64,000 nucleotides of DNA from Doryteuthis pealeii (GCA_023376005.1 CM042181.1:18633142-18697141); one strand, 5' to 3'. Shown: positions 42,775 to 53,984, numbered from the stretch's first letter. A program made the numbers and translations. Notes: a model not told the origin generated them from the letters alone.

Positions 42775-43387
42775 ATTCATCTTAATTCCACAGAATATTT
42801 ATAATCTTTCCACAGATTATCTAAAATTGCCTTAAAGGAGTTTAGAGATGGGGACATTCACTATTGATGATGGTAGTTTATTCCATGTATTCACCATTCT
42901 GTTACGAAAATAATTTTGTCTTGTGTTTGCTTTACAAAGTTTTTAAAAGAGTTTTAATTTATGACCCCTGGTATTGATATTTTGAATAATGTTTAGTAGG
43001 TCAAAGTTCATTGAATAAAAACCATGTGTATATTTGTAGACTTCAATCATATCCCCTCTTATACATCGATAAACCAAACTTGGTAAGTCAATATTCCTAA
43101 GTCTTTCTTCATACAAAAGGGTTTTTAAATCATTCCCTAATTTAGTAGCTCTTTTTTGAACTCCCTCAATGAGTTTTGTGTCCTTGATGAGTCTTGGACT
43201 CCAAACCACATTAGCAAATTCCAAATGAGGTCTTACCAATGCAATGAATAAAATTTTCAGCATTTCTTTATCCATGTATTCATATGACCTTCGTATTAAT
43301 CCTAATATCTTGTTTGCTTTATTTACTTGTATTTCTATGTGTTTGGGAAATTTTAGTTCAGGGTCCACATTTACACCAAGGTCAAAA
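42775..43387 (-). pseudogene. CR1-like LINE ORF2 C-terminus
   Basis: Minus strand. The RT thumb and C-terminal region read LGVNVDPELKFPKHIE, ILGLIRRSYEYMDKEM, LVRPHLEFANVVWSP, then LPSLVYRCIRGDMIEVYKY. After one stop they read RQNYFRNRMVNTWNKLPSS. The FxxRxVNxWNxLP ending is diagnostic for CR1/L2/Rex1-type LINEs. Palm motifs are missing (5' truncation). Two further copies are at 43833-44914 and 57095-58165. Confidence 0.8.
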
Positions 43388-43467
43388 TAATTCAAAACAT
43401 GAATACTCTATGTGAAAAAAATTTCTCTAATGAAAGAGAAATACTAAAAGATACAGAGTTAGAAAAC
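43388..43467 (+). pseudogene. Inverted 5' segment of the CR1-like LINE (twin priming)
   Basis: The 80 bp next to the minus-strand LINE fragment correspond to codons just upstream in the element (AATTTCTCTAATGAAAGAGA, compare 57160) but in plus orientation. An inverted 5' end abutting the main fragment is the hallmark of twin priming during LINE insertion. Confidence 0.7.
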
Positions 43468-43832
43468 TAACTTTTAGAAAACTAATTTTTAACTGGTTTC
43501 CTGCTAAAAGCATTCATCAGGTAAACGAAATGTTGTTTTTAAAATGTCAGAAATGGTGTAAATGGTCAAATGTGTGCATTTTTTTAACTGTATTCTTGTG
43601 TTGCGTGTTTGCGTGTTTACGTGATGTGGAATGTCCTTTTTGTTTGTACATGTGCATATTTTTGTTTGTGCGTACGTGTATGATGTCATGCGCATGCACG
43701 TGGGAATGTATGAAGGCTGTGATGATATAATTGTCTCCACGCGCATGTGTGCGTATGAATATGCGTATTTGTGTTTGGTATTCTTGGTTACGTATATTTA
43801 TATATATATATTTATATATATATATGTATGTA

Positions 43833-44914
43833 TGAATATTACATTTACAATTTCATCCAGCAAAGACCCAATTTTGTTAAAACCAATATTTTAATACATG
43901 GAGAATAAAACAAGAGTTTTAATTTATGACCCCTGGTATTGATATTTTGAATAATGTTTAGTAGGTCAAAGTTCATTGAATAAAAACCATGTGTATATTT
44001 GTAGACTTCAATCATATTACCTCTTGTACGTCGATAAACCAGACTTGGTAAGTCAATATTCCTAAGTCTTTCTCTAATAAGAATGTTCTCTGGGAGGGGG
44101 GGGCTCAATTAAGTCCGACACTTTTACTCTCCCAGCAATGCTGCACTCTTCTCACCAACACTATCAAAATGTCTTGTCTATCGTCCACTCGTCGTCACAG
44201 CCAAAATGCTACTGCAAGCTTTTTTCCCGGTTTGTGAGGGCTAGTCAATAAATACACAATTACAGTGTTCATCTGGGCGCCTTATTCTGACCTGCCCATG
44301 CAGCACGTGCGACACTAATCAGCATGCGTAAATCCTTCCCATCTGGGCCACTCTGGATAGTTTAGCAATTCCCATGCGTCAGGCCACGACTCACGATCAG
44401 GAGAATGCGAGTTCAATCTCCCCACTCGCCTCTGATCTCATTCTGCATGCCAAACACAGTCGTGCACGCTTCGAACTACTACGTTCGTGGTTTCTCTTGC
44501 CACACTTTCTTCATACAAAAGGGTTTTTAAATCATTCACTAATTTAGTATCTCTCCTCTGAACTCCCTCAATGAGTTTTATGTCCTTGATTAGTCTTGGG
44601 CTCCAAACCACATTAGCAAATTCCAAATGAGGTCTTACCAATGCAATGAATAAATTTTCAGCATTTCTTTATCCATGTATTCATATGACCTCCGTATTAA
44701 TCCTAATATCTTGTTTGCTTTATTTACTTGAATTTCTATGTGTTTGGAAAATTTTAATTCAGGTTCCACATTCACACCAAGGTCTTTTTCTAACTCTGTA
44801 TCTTTTAGTATTTCTCTTTCATTAGAGAATTTTTTTCTCATAGAGTATACATGTTTTGAATTATTTCTTCCTATGTGAAGTACCTTACATTTAGATGTAT
44901 TGAATCTAACAAAA
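43833..44914 (-). pseudogene. CR1-like LINE ORF2 C-terminus, split by a SINE
   Basis: Same coding remnant as 42775-43387 (LVRPHLEFANVVWSP at about 44600; LPSLVYRRTRGNMIEVYKY at about 44030). It starts further upstream (ERE...LKDTELEKDLGVNV at about 44800). It is interrupted at 44078-44510 by a SINE-like insertion and fused at 44914 to Helitron-like DNA. Confidence 0.75.
44078..44510 (+). mobile_element. SINE-like insertion in the CR1 LINE (family D), left copy
   Basis: About 430 bp interrupting the LINE between CTTTCT duplicates (about 44072-44077 and 44507-44512); the intact LINE is seen at 43105. A tRNA-like promoter is plausible: TGGATAGTTTAGCAATTCCC (A-box region, about 44351) and GCGAGTTCAATCTCC (B-box, about 44408). 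The identical insertion at 57478-57910 shows it predates the segmental duplication. Confidence 0.6.
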
Positions 44915-45359
44915 CTAAATAAGAACTCATATAAAAAGATTACACTTATTCTAATTATATTTTAATTGATTTCTATATAAAATCATTCATAGGATTGATT
45001 TTGATATGTTGGAGAATAAAACAATAATATTAGAGATCAATAACACCAAGTAATTATTTATTAAACCAGGTTTTGTTAAAACCAATATGCAAATTAACCA
45101 CACCATATATTATGTAAACCTTTATTTCTTAGTTTTGAGTTTGAGTTTGAGTTTGAGTTTTGTTTAACAGCATATCAACCTCTGTGGTCATTTAATGCCA
45201 AAAAGGTTATTTTGAATTTCAGTCTTTAAAGTAGTGGTTCTATGGAGGGCTGAGTGTAGAAATAGGTCGGAAAAGTAAAACAGAAAAGTTTGGTGTGGGC
45301 ATAGAATTTAATGAATTTAGAAATTACTAAGGATACGAATTATGTTATTTTGGGGTTTT

Positions 45360-45525
45360 TGTTGTTTATTTTTTTAAGCAATACGTAATTAAAAACAACC
45401 ATAATCCCCTAAAACCGTAACCCAATTCGCAAAATGTTAATTCATAGACTGTAGTTAAACTGTCATTGGGTATCACCAAAATACTTTCCGTTTTAATTTT
45501 CTGACCTAAATCAGAAGTCAGCCAG
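45360..45525 (-). repeat. AACTACAGTC repeat within the composite segment
   Basis: Minus-strand copy of the 33505-33680 repeat. Its minus frame ends in the same GFRGLWLF...CLKK peptide. Confidence 0.65.
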
Positions 45526-46216
45526 CTTGGTTTCGAAAAGTGGTTAGAATCGATACAACTGCATGTTTTAATTAATAGGATTGATTTTGATATGTTGGAG
45601 AATAAAACAATAATATTAGAGATCAATAACACGAAGTAATTATTTATTAAATACAGTTTTGTTAAAACCAGTATGCAAATTAAACACACCATATGTTATG
45701 TAAACCTTTATTTCTTAGTGATATATAAGATAAATTGCATAATATTAAATGTACTAATAACATGGGCGGTTTTGAGGCAAATCTAACTCAGATTCTCATA
45801 GACATCATTAATATTTATTCTATTCGATATATTAATGATTTTGACTATAAATTAAATACATATTGATAAACTTATGCAATTCCTGAGGGTATTGGGATTT
45901 AAGCAGTAACATAGTTTTGGTTACAGACAGACAGACACTGAATCTCCTTTATAATAAGATTCAATTTTTGTATGTAACACAGTGAAAATGCCACACTGTT
46001 GCAAGATTTTTGTTAGAGCAATATTATTAAGACCCTCTAATTTTAACAATAAAGCACTTTCCAAATCAAAGTGGGGTGGTGGGGCAGTGTTCGTAATCTA
46101 TTCATCTCAGAAATAAAGTCATATTATTATCATAACCTGAGTCCTTCAGCTCAATCATAATGAACTAACCATCGGTTAAACCTCAGTGGTAGGAGAGCTG
46201 CTGTGAGCGGCTTAAA

Positions 46217-46590
46217 GTGTTACATAATTCGTGGGTTGCCTACAAATTATGTATTATAGTGTAGTAAAATTTAAATAATGTTATTCGTAAATGGAAAGTT
46301 ACCATTGAATCATAGCATGCCCATTATAGAAGTGATCGACAGTAGTTCACCTTTCACTGACCGAGTTGCTGATTTCTCATTGGCTTAAGGCAAATCATGT
46401 GAAGGGAACCAAGTTAGAGTTGTTAGAATTTGGCAGTTAGTCGAAGGGAGCAGATGTAATGGTTGTATGTTCCTAAGTAAGCCATCTTCTCACCGCGCTG
46501 TTGAACCCTTTTAGGCTTTCGGGTAATAAAGATATCTTAGAAAAATAAACTAAGTCTTGTGTTCATCATTTAAAAACAAAAGTAATGAAC
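46217..46590 (+). mobile_element. LTR fragment, TGTTACATAA family, copy 2
   Basis: Begins TGTTACATAATTCGTGGG and includes GCCATCTTCTCACCGCGC, GGGTAATAAAGATATCTT and AAGTCTTGTGTTCATC, the polyadenylation-side motifs also found at 53500-53540. Its 3' end is cut by a SINE A fragment. Confidence 0.65.
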
Positions 46591-46595
46591 GCAGA

Positions 46596-46710
46596 CAAAC
46601 CTTTCCCAAGGGTACTAGTGCTATGTGAACAGTAGCTTCGTCCAGGATTTGAACTCGGGTTGATGAGTCGATTTCCTATGACTCTAACCATTACACCACG
46701 GCCTCCAACA
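46596..46710 (-). mobile_element. SINE family A head fragment
   Basis: Minus-strand B-box complement GGATTTGAACTCGGG and A-box complement CTAACCATTACACCA. Confidence 0.7.
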
Positions 46711-46733
46711 TTATTATTATATTATACTGACTA

Positions 46734-46993
46734 TGGCCGGGTTAGCTCAGTCGGTAGAGCGTTCGGCTAGAAACCACAAGGTTCCTAGTTCGATACCGGC
46801 CCTCGTCAACTCAGCGAATGAGTAGCACGGGGATCTGTGCGGTAAAGTAAGGAGCTGATGGTAGGTGTGGCGCTCCACCTCAGACGCACAAACAATCTCC
46901 TTCGTCTAGCACTAGTGAAAAGGGGATAGACTCCTTCGCTGATTGGCTGATACCGATTTTAGACCACCCCAACGACTTTACTTACTTTACTTG
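46734..46993 (+). mobile_element. SINE family C, complete copy
   Basis: 260 bp with the same layout as 40839-41100, flanked by TACTGACTA (46725-46733 and 46994-47002). Confidence 0.85.
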
Positions 46994-47670
46994 TACTGAC
47001 TAGCAACAATAAGCAGCCTCCGCTGGACGTAAGTACTTAAGTTTTAATACATAATATATATATTTAATAATGAAATGAGTTAGAGTAGTCAGAATTTGGC
47101 CATCCGTCGATGGGAGCAGATGTAATGGTCGTCTGTTCTCCAGTAAGCCATCTGACTTAGAAATATATTTAATACATAATATATATATTTAATAATGAAA
47201 TGAGTTAGAGTAGTCAGAATTTGGCAGTTAGTCGTAGGGAGCAGATGTAATGGTTGTCTGTTCTCCAGTAAGCCATCTTCTCACCACGCTGTTGAACCCT
47301 TTTGGGCTTTCGGGTAATAAAGATATCTTAGAAAAATAAACTAAGTCTTGTGTTCATCATTTAAAAACAAAGAGAATACACAAACAATCTCCTTCGTCTA
47401 GCACTAGTGAAAAGGGATAGACTCCTTTGCTCATTGGCTGATACCGACTTTTGGCCACCTTGACGACTTTACTTACTTTACTTATACTGACTAACAACAA
47501 TATGCACCCTCCGCTGGGCGTAAGTACTTAAGTTTTAATACATAATATATATATTTAATAATGAAATGAGTTAGAGTAGTCAGACTTTGGCAGTTAGTCG
47601 ATGGGAGCAGATGTAATGGTCATCTGTTCTCCAGTAAGCCATCTTCTCACCATGTGGTTGAACCATTTTG
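46889..47670 (+). repeat. 489-bp direct duplication across SINE and LTR
   Basis: The SINE C end, spacer and LTR middle (46889-47377) are repeated from 47378 (CACAAACAATCTCCTTCG in both; then CCTCCGCTGG(A/G)CGTAAGT; then TTAATACATAATATATA). Within the first unit the piece AATACATAATATATATATTT is itself duplicated (47041, 47168). Local tandem amplification followed both insertions. Confidence 0.75.
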
Positions 47671-48095
47671 GGCTTTCGGTTTTTGTTGTAGGTGACTCAC
47701 CTATGACACGAACATGGACTTACCCAAAGGGTATATATTAACAGAGCTAAGCTACTCAAGTGAGAAGTAGCAGATACTTGTTCTTCGTGTATGCTGTAAC
47801 AAGAAAACCTTCCTCAATTGTACATTGATATATTGCTGAATACATCTGTTCTCTACATTTTATCCCTGCGTTGAGTTATTATTTATTGACCCTTAAACAG
47901 GTCATAACAGTTTTGATAAAGACATCTGAGAAAAATAAACTAAGTCTTGTGTTCATCATTTAAAAACAAAAGTAATGAACACAGACAAACCAGAACCGGA
48001 GGTGGCACAAATGAAACCCGTATCAACCAGAGGAAGAGACTAAGGAAATCAACCCCAAAAGAAGATGACCAGTCGGCAAAATAAAACCTTCCTTT
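47520..48095 (+). mobile_element. LTR fragment, TGTTACATAA family, copy 3
   Basis: GCCATCTTCTCACCATGTGG, GGCTTTCG, then (after a nested LTR) GATAAAGACATCTGAG, AAGTCTTGTGTTCATC, and the downstream AACCAGAACCGGAGG / AGAGGAAGAGAC region that parallels 53570-53700. Confidence 0.65.
47684..47909 (+). mobile_element. Perfect nested solo LTR, 226 bp
   Basis: Starts TGTTGTAGGTGACTC and ends AGGTCATAACA, so TG...CA with a matching short inverted repeat. It is flanked by an exact 5-bp duplication GTTTT (47679-47683 and 47910-47914). It interrupts the older LTR precisely between GGCTTTCG and TTTTGATAAAG. TATA-like GGGTATATATTAAC at 47730. A short LTR with TGTTG ends suggests Copia; the clade call is inference. 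Confidence 0.85.
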
Positions 48096-48113
48096 CCATT
48101 ATATAAGTAAAGT

Positions 48114-48394
48114 GTGGAAGCGCGTTGTGTAATGGTTAAAGTCATGGAAAATGGACTTGTCGCCCAGAGTTCAAATCCTGGATGTGGTAATTGCATTTCA
48201 CTTAGCGCTAATACCACTGGGAAAGGTATGAATCCTACTCTCCCTCCAGCTACGGGTAAATCATAGGGCAGACTGGGCTCTTTAACCTTGATTAGGCAAC
48301 CAGTCTAGGAGAAGGAAAACTCTGAATTTAAAACTCGCTTAAGAAATTGATCTTGTGTCACATCCAGCTCGTGCGGAGGGGTTGGTAAATATAT
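48114..48394 (+). mobile_element. SINE family A, young copy
   Basis: Complete copy; the duplication TATATAAGTAAAG flanks it (about 48100-48112 and 48394-48406). Confidence 0.85.
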
Positions 48395-48404
48395 ATAAGT
48401 AAAG

Positions 48405-48635
48405 TCAAGTAAAGTAAACTTGTTGGGGTGGCCTAAAGTTGGTATCAGCCAAACAGCGAAGGAGTCTCTCCCCTTTTCACTAGCGCTAGACCAAAGAGAT
48501 TGTTTTTACGTCTGAGGTGGAGCGCCACACCTACCATCAGCTCCTTACTTTACTGCACAGATCCCTGTGCTACAAATACACTGAGTAGGCAAAGGCTGGT
48601 ATTGAACCAGGAACCTTGTAGTTCCTAGTTTGGAC
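48405..48635 (-). mobile_element. SINE family C, interrupted at the head
   Basis: Minus strand; AGTAAAGTAAACTTG (tail complement), body GGTGGAGCGCCACACC, and B-box complement. The head is cut at CCTAGT, where a SINE B begins. Confidence 0.8.
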
Positions 48636-49070
48636 ACTCCCCCAGTGGGGCCACCTGTTGGCCGTGGGTGGCGACCATGATGCTTAAGGATGGAGCCCAG
48701 GTGGATGAGCAGTTCATGACATGCAATACTCCACTTTGGCCCTATCTTGGGCTAGACAGGCGGTCAGAGAGGCCCCCTCCGATCAATCGGCTAGTCACGT
48801 CAAGCCCTAGCACCTATATGATTTTCCCAACCCTATTGCCCTTATGGCAAGCCCCAACCCCTTTTTATCATATGGGTGCTAGAAGGCGGTGGCTGTGGGT
48901 CTACATGTCCTGGGAATGACGTTAAACTCTATCTGATGGTGAGGTTCCGGTTTTGGAGGTTTGGGGAATGTGGAGCACCCCTTCATCACCATTGCTCCCT
49001 GGTCCACTCTGACCCGGAGTGGTAGTACCTGTTAGGGTCCCATCTATGGGTTAAATAGAAAAATGTATTC
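48636..49070 (+). mobile_element. SINE family B, headless copy
   Basis: Plus strand, about 435 bp; GATGCTTAAGGATGGAGCC at the 5' side, GGCGGTGGCTGTGGGTC, GTTAGGGTCCCATCTATGGG near the 3' side. The tail hairpin is lost. The plus-strand open frame across it is not a gene. Confidence 0.75.
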
Positions 49071-49530
49071 ATAAAAAAAATTGTATAAAGCAGCTATGTG
49101 TGTGTTGGCAACCTTCCGTCTATTTTAGACGATGGCGTAGTTTTTTTGTTTTGTTTTTTTGTTTTTTCATTTTTTTTAATAATGAAATGAATTAGAGTAG
49201 GTATCTCTTGTATACCTCCTTATTGCTATATACCCAGCAGATAAATGGGTATTTAACAAAATTAGGTAAAGTGTTGTGTCATCATGTTGCACTTGTTTCA
49301 CATCCTACCCGTATGAATGGGTCGGGTAGGTACTTACAGCCACTTATAGGAAACTGGTAACATCATAAATTTGTCTTCGCCCAAGTACTTTAGTTTTACT
49401 TATATTTTACTTTAGTTTTACTTATATAAACAATTACGTAATAGCAACCATATGATCTTTTGCAGCATTTTTTACTACTTTTAAATAAATATTTGAATTA
49501 ATTTAAATGGTAAATATAACCCGTTTAAGA
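49071..49530. other. AT-rich stretch, nothing recognised
   Basis: A T-run (49140-49180) and unique-looking AT-rich sequence. No motif supports a gene. Confidence 0.45.
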
Positions 49531-49620
49531 TTGGCTTCACGTCAAGGTTGGCATTGGTTGTAACAGCTATCTACTGTTGATAATGCTAGTGTAAGATTTG
49601 AAGGGTATTATAGTTGGTTG
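49500..49620 (+). repeat. Isolated unit of the 51-55 kb satellite
   Basis: Contains ACGTCAAGGTTGGCATTGG and TTGTAACAGCTATCTACTG in the satellite order, about 1.8 kb before the main array. Confidence 0.65.
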
Positions 49621-50053
49621 GAAGGCTTAGGTGTCCTTCCAACGTGGGTATGTAAAAGTACCAGACATATTCCGACAAAAGAGTTGAGAAGCGTAACAAA
49701 CATTTACTGACTTCAATAAAGCCCTGGGTCATTAGTAGATTTAACCCAAGACTTAGATTTTCTTTATATCATATTTTATTCAGAAATTCCCATCCAGAAT
49801 AACTGCGCAGAGTGAGTACGGGAGTGCGCTAGGCGTGATTTGCTATCTCCGTGGAGAGCCCAATACTAACTAAGCTAACTATTTCAAATCAAAACTGGAA
49901 GAATCCTTCTTTCTCATTTGTCTACTAATTCCCGCGGTATCTACCGGAAAAGAGTTCAACATGAGTTTAACACATGTCAATCAATCTTCCATGATATCGT
50001 ACTCAAAAACTGCTAGCCGTAATTTCTAACAGCAATTTTGATTTCTACAATAA

Positions 50054-50275
50054 CTGTGCATAATTGTTAGGGTACTAACAATTATACAGCAAAAGGAGTT
50101 GGATGTGTTCAAGGGTAATTATGAAGGTATGACAGTTTGGAAGACCCACTCTGATGAGATCAAGACCATGATTGACAACAATCCCTGCAAGTCAATTAAG
50201 TCCATAGCCAGTGACATCATAGAGTCTGAGTTGCTTATCAGACATTTAGTGTATGAAGATATTTGTAAGGATTAA
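50054..50275 (+). pseudogene. Tc1/mariner-type transposase DNA-binding fragment
   Basis: 73 open codons ending at TAA 50273-50275. The part from 50129 reads MTVWKTHSDEIKTMIDNNP, then CKSIKSIASDI, then SELLIRHLVYEDI. This matches the second helix-turn-helix of mariner-like transposases (RTPEFIxxVxxxIxxNPxxSIRxIAxExxVSxxxIRxxVxEDL). The DD(E/D) catalytic part is absent; right after it lies LTR-element DNA. Truncated relic, function lost. Confidence 0.6.
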
Positions 50276-51265
50276 TGTTTCAAATGCAAAACAAAGCCTT
50301 CACAAACGTTTTCATCACGTCGGGGTCACCAGTTGTAAGGATTAATGTTTCAAATACAAAACAAAGCCTTCACAAAACGTTTTCATCACGTCGGGGTCAC
50401 CAGTTGTAAGATTCAAAGTGATAATACTTGAAAATAAAACTCTGACAAAGGTTGATAGACAAAACATTTTATAAACAGCACAGAATAAACAGGGTACATA
50501 ATACATAGGTGTACATAAACATACATACAAAAGTAGTATAAATACATATACAAGAGTAGAGATAATGACACATTCATGAATGGTAAAATACAAGATATTT
50601 AGGCATCAAGGAGATACCTAAATGTACATAAAAACGTAGTTACGGATACATGACTAAGGGATAGTCATATATCGTATACAAGACTTACTAGCAGTGAGTG
50701 GCCAGTGTTAAGCCCCAACAAGAAGGGGGTAGACAGAGTCTAACCCATAGTCTCACGTAGGTCGAGCAACAGGAAAAGAGAGAGAGACATTCAAATCAGG
50801 CGCTTAAATCTCAAAGGCCCCTAGTGGGAACCAGTGAAACCAAACGGGCAGACAACTCCCCAGGCAAATCCGACAATAACGCCTACAACTTTATTACATG
50901 AGCACGTGGAGAAACATTTATATAGAAATACGTATACAAATAGAATATATATAAAGAACACATATATGAGATAAGGTACAATATAGAAGTATACAGAAGT
51001 TACATAAACATGTTGGGTTGTCTTCCCTTGCCTGGAAGAGTTATCTTCCCTCTGGGTTCCCGACAAAGGAGTTGAGAAGTGTAACAAACATGGACTTTAT
51101 TACATGAGCACGTAGAGAAAATACATAAAACAAGGAATACATATACGAGTAGAAGGCATACAAAGAAGATATAATAAAGAACACATATATAAGATAAAGG
51201 TACAATATAGAAGTTTACAGAAGATACGTAAACGTATTGTAAAAAAGATAGGACTTCGTCCTACA
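50270..51265 (-). mobile_element. LTR retrotransposon terminal region with primer-binding site
   Basis: On the minus strand TGGTGACCCCGACGTG (50387-50402 and, in a 65-bp tandem duplicate, 50316-50331) follows ...CTTACAAC. A TGGnGACCCCGACGTG box just after an LTR end is the primer-binding-site arrangement of many BEL and Gypsy elements. The presumed LTR lies at 50406-51090 with a partial direct duplicate at 51090-51260 (CTTTATTACATGAGCACGT at 50889 and 51091). A relative of its start (GACAAAAGAGTTGAGAAG) is at 49671. LTR ends are not fixed. Confidence 0.5.
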
Positions 51266-51966
51266 AAAGTGAGGGAGAATCCTGAAGTAAAGTTACTTAC
51301 TTAGTTATTGGAAAGAAATTAATAAATTTTCTATTTTTTCGAGGGACCAACCAACCCAGGGATTTAACTATTTTATTTATACAAATAAAAGCAAGTGTTA
51401 ATAGCATTGGCCTCATGTCAAGGTTAGCATTGGTTGTAACAGCTATTTAATTTTACTAATGCTAGTAAGATAATTATTGGAAAGAAATGAATAAATTTTC
51501 TATTTTTTCAAGGGACCAACCAACCCAGGGATTTAACTATTTTATTCATACAAATAAAAGCAAGTGTTAATAGCATTGGCCTCATGTCAAGGTTAGCATT
51601 GGTTGTAACAGCTATTTAATTTTACTAATGCTAGTAAGATAATTATTGGAAAGAAATGAATAAATTTTCTATTTTTTCGAGGGACCAACCAACCCAGGGA
51701 TTTAACTATTTTATTCATACAAATAAAAGCAAGTGTTAATAGCATTGGCCTCATGTCAAGGTTAGCATTGATTGTAACAGCTATTTAATTTTACTAAGGA
51801 ACCAGCCAACCCAGGGATTTAACTATTTTATTTATACAAATAAAAGCAAGTGTTAATAGCATTGGCCTCATGTCAAGGTTAGCATTGGTTGTAACAGCTA
51901 TTTAATTTTACTAATTCTAGTAAGATAATTATTGGAAAGAAATGAATAAATTTTCTATTTTCCCAG

Positions 51967-52350
51967 GGATTTAGGAGTGGTAGTACCTGTTAGGGTCCCA
52001 TCTATGGGTTAAATAGAAAAAATGTGTCTAAAATAAATTGAGTATTCATGTATGTGCTAGAAGACGGTGGCTGTGGGTCTTAGTGTCCTGGGTATGACGT
52101 TAAACTGCATCTAGTGATGAGGTTCCGATTCTGGAGCTCTGGGGAGTGTAGAGGAACCCTTCATTGCCATTACTCCCTAGTCTCCTCTGACCTGGAGTGG
52201 TAGTACCTGTTAGGGTCCCATCTATGGGTTAAATCGATAAAAAAAATGAGTTTTTAAAAAATTTGATTACCAAACAAGAATGAATAAAACAAAAACTTCT
52301 TTGGGATAAAATGATCCAATGGGTAACATGCCGCAAAACCCAACCAACCA
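51967..52350 (+). mobile_element. SINE family B 3' halves within the satellite
   Basis: A short tail piece (51967-52030, GGAGTGGTAGTACCTGTTAG) is followed by a longer one (52050-52350). The latter ends in the hairpin side AAAATGATCCAATGGGTAAC, then (CCAA)n. The duplicated tail suggests local rearrangement. Confidence 0.75.
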
Positions 52351-52539
52351 GCCAACCAACCAACCGACCAGCCAACCGAGGGATTTAACTATTTTATTTG
52401 TATAAATAAAGGCTAGTGTTAATAGCATTGGCCTCGTGCCAAGGTTGGCATTGATTGTAACAGCTATTTAATATTACTCATGCTAGTGAGATAGTTATTG
52501 GAAAGATATGGATAAATTATCTTTGGCATAAAATGATCC

Positions 52540-52675
52540 AATGAGTTGAAATGTCATAAAACCCAACCAACCAACCAACCAACCAACCAACCGACCGATC
52601 GACCAACCGCCCAACCGACCAGCCAACCGACCACCAACCGACCAACCAACCAACCAACCAACCAACCAACCGAGG
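52540..52675. repeat. (CCAA)n / (CCGA)n microsatellite after a tail hairpin
   Basis: AAAATGATCCAATGAGTTG (tail) followed by about 110 bp of CCAACCAACCGACC-type tetranucleotides. The same tetranucleotide ends the tails at 492, 36.2 kb (TTGG) and 54120. It is the terminal microsatellite of this retroelement lineage. Confidence 0.75.
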
Positions 52676-53224
52676 GATTTAACTATTTTATTTGTATAAA
52701 TAAAGGCTAGTGTTAATAGCATTGGCCTCGTGCCAAGGTTAGCATTGATTGTAACAGCTATTTAATATTACTAATGCTAGTGAGATAGTTATTGGAAAGA
52801 TATGGATAAATTATCTATTTATCCAGGGATTTATTTGTACAAATAAAAGCTACTTTTTAATAGCAAACATATTCAAATAGCAAATATGACTCACTCCAGA
52901 TTGGCTATATGTCAAGGTTGATAATGAGGGTAACAGCTATCTGTTATTACTAATACAACTAAGACATTTATTGGATAGAAATGAATCAATTCCCTAATTT
53001 TCCCAGGAATCTGATTGTTTTATTTGTATAAATAAAATCCAGTGTTAATAGCATTGGTCTCATGTCAAGGTTGACATTGATTGTAACAGCTATTACTTTT
53101 AGTAATGCTAGTAAGATAGTTATTAGAAAGAAATAGACCAATTATCTATTTTTCTCAGGAATTTAACAATTTTATCTGTACAATAAAAGCTAGTGTTCTC
53201 ATGACAAGGTTGACATTGGTTGTA

Positions 53225-53759
53225 ATGTTACATAATTATTGGATCCCTAATGCTTTTATAAGGTATTGTAGAAAACATAATAGCGATTAGTGCAGCTAAT
53301 GGCCTTGAGAGTGAGTGACAGCGCTTGACCTCACTCTGACCTTGCTTCCGGGGATGAATTGTGAGAACCGGAAGGCCCTCTTCCGGTTTAAGGAGTAAGC
53401 AACTCAGTTAGCAGGTAGGAACTCGAAGGTGTAAGTCGCATTTCTATGCGCATCCTGTCATCTGCGCAGATTGTCTGGTTTGGGGATTTATAAATAAAGT
53501 AACATCAACGTAAATCAAAGTCTTGTGTTTATTACCTAAAAACTAACAATAACACAGGTCTTCTGATAAGGAGTGATCACCTAACAGAAACCAGACCCGA
53601 AATCCCAAAGAAAGTCCAGACCTTAGAAGAGACCAGACCAAGATGATAGACGATCAGAATAGAACCAAAGCCGGCCAGAAGAAAGACGACCAGAGTAAGT
53701 AAGAAGGGTATACAATGTTATATGCTGGTTTGGTAAAGTGAAAACCCCAGTATATAACA
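53225..53759 (+). mobile_element. Solo LTR, TGTTACATAA family, complete copy
   Basis: 535 bp, starts TGTTACATAATTATTGG and ends CCCAGTATATAACA. It is flanked by GTAA (53221-53224 and 53760-53763) and inserted exactly into the satellite motif TTGTAACAG. Inside: a GC-richer U3-like part with TTCCGG motifs (53338-53390), TTTATAAATAAAGTAAC (about 53490), and TCTTGTGTTTATTACC. A 4-bp duplication is usual for Gypsy-type integrases. Confidence 0.8.
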
Positions 53760-53984
53760 GTAACAGTTATCTACTGTTACTATACCATGGATAAGAAATT
53801 AATCAATCCTCTATTTTTCTCAGGGATTTAACTGTTTTATCTGTACAAATAAAGTTTAATGTTAATAACATTGGACTCGTGTCAAGGTTGACATTGATTG
53901 TAACAGCTATTTACTGTTACTAATGTGTGTAAGATAGTTATGAGAAAGAAATGTATAAATTATCTATTTACCCAGGGATTCAGG

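Larger units (their letters stand above)
43490..45959 (-). mobile_element. Composite Helitron-like segment, left inverted copy
   Basis: About 2.47 kb repeated in inverted orientation at 55685-59112. Reading on the minus strand: a Helitron-type 5' end (TCTTATTATAAAGGAGATTC at 45959, after A), Helitron body, the AACTACAGTC repeat with a tail hairpin (45130-45570), Helitron-like sequence again, CR1-like LINE C-terminus with a SINE inside, and a (TA)n-bearing segment ending at a hammerhead-like core at 43490. A Helitron 3' hairpin plus CTAG is not visible, so capture by a Helitron is an inference. Confidence 0.6.
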
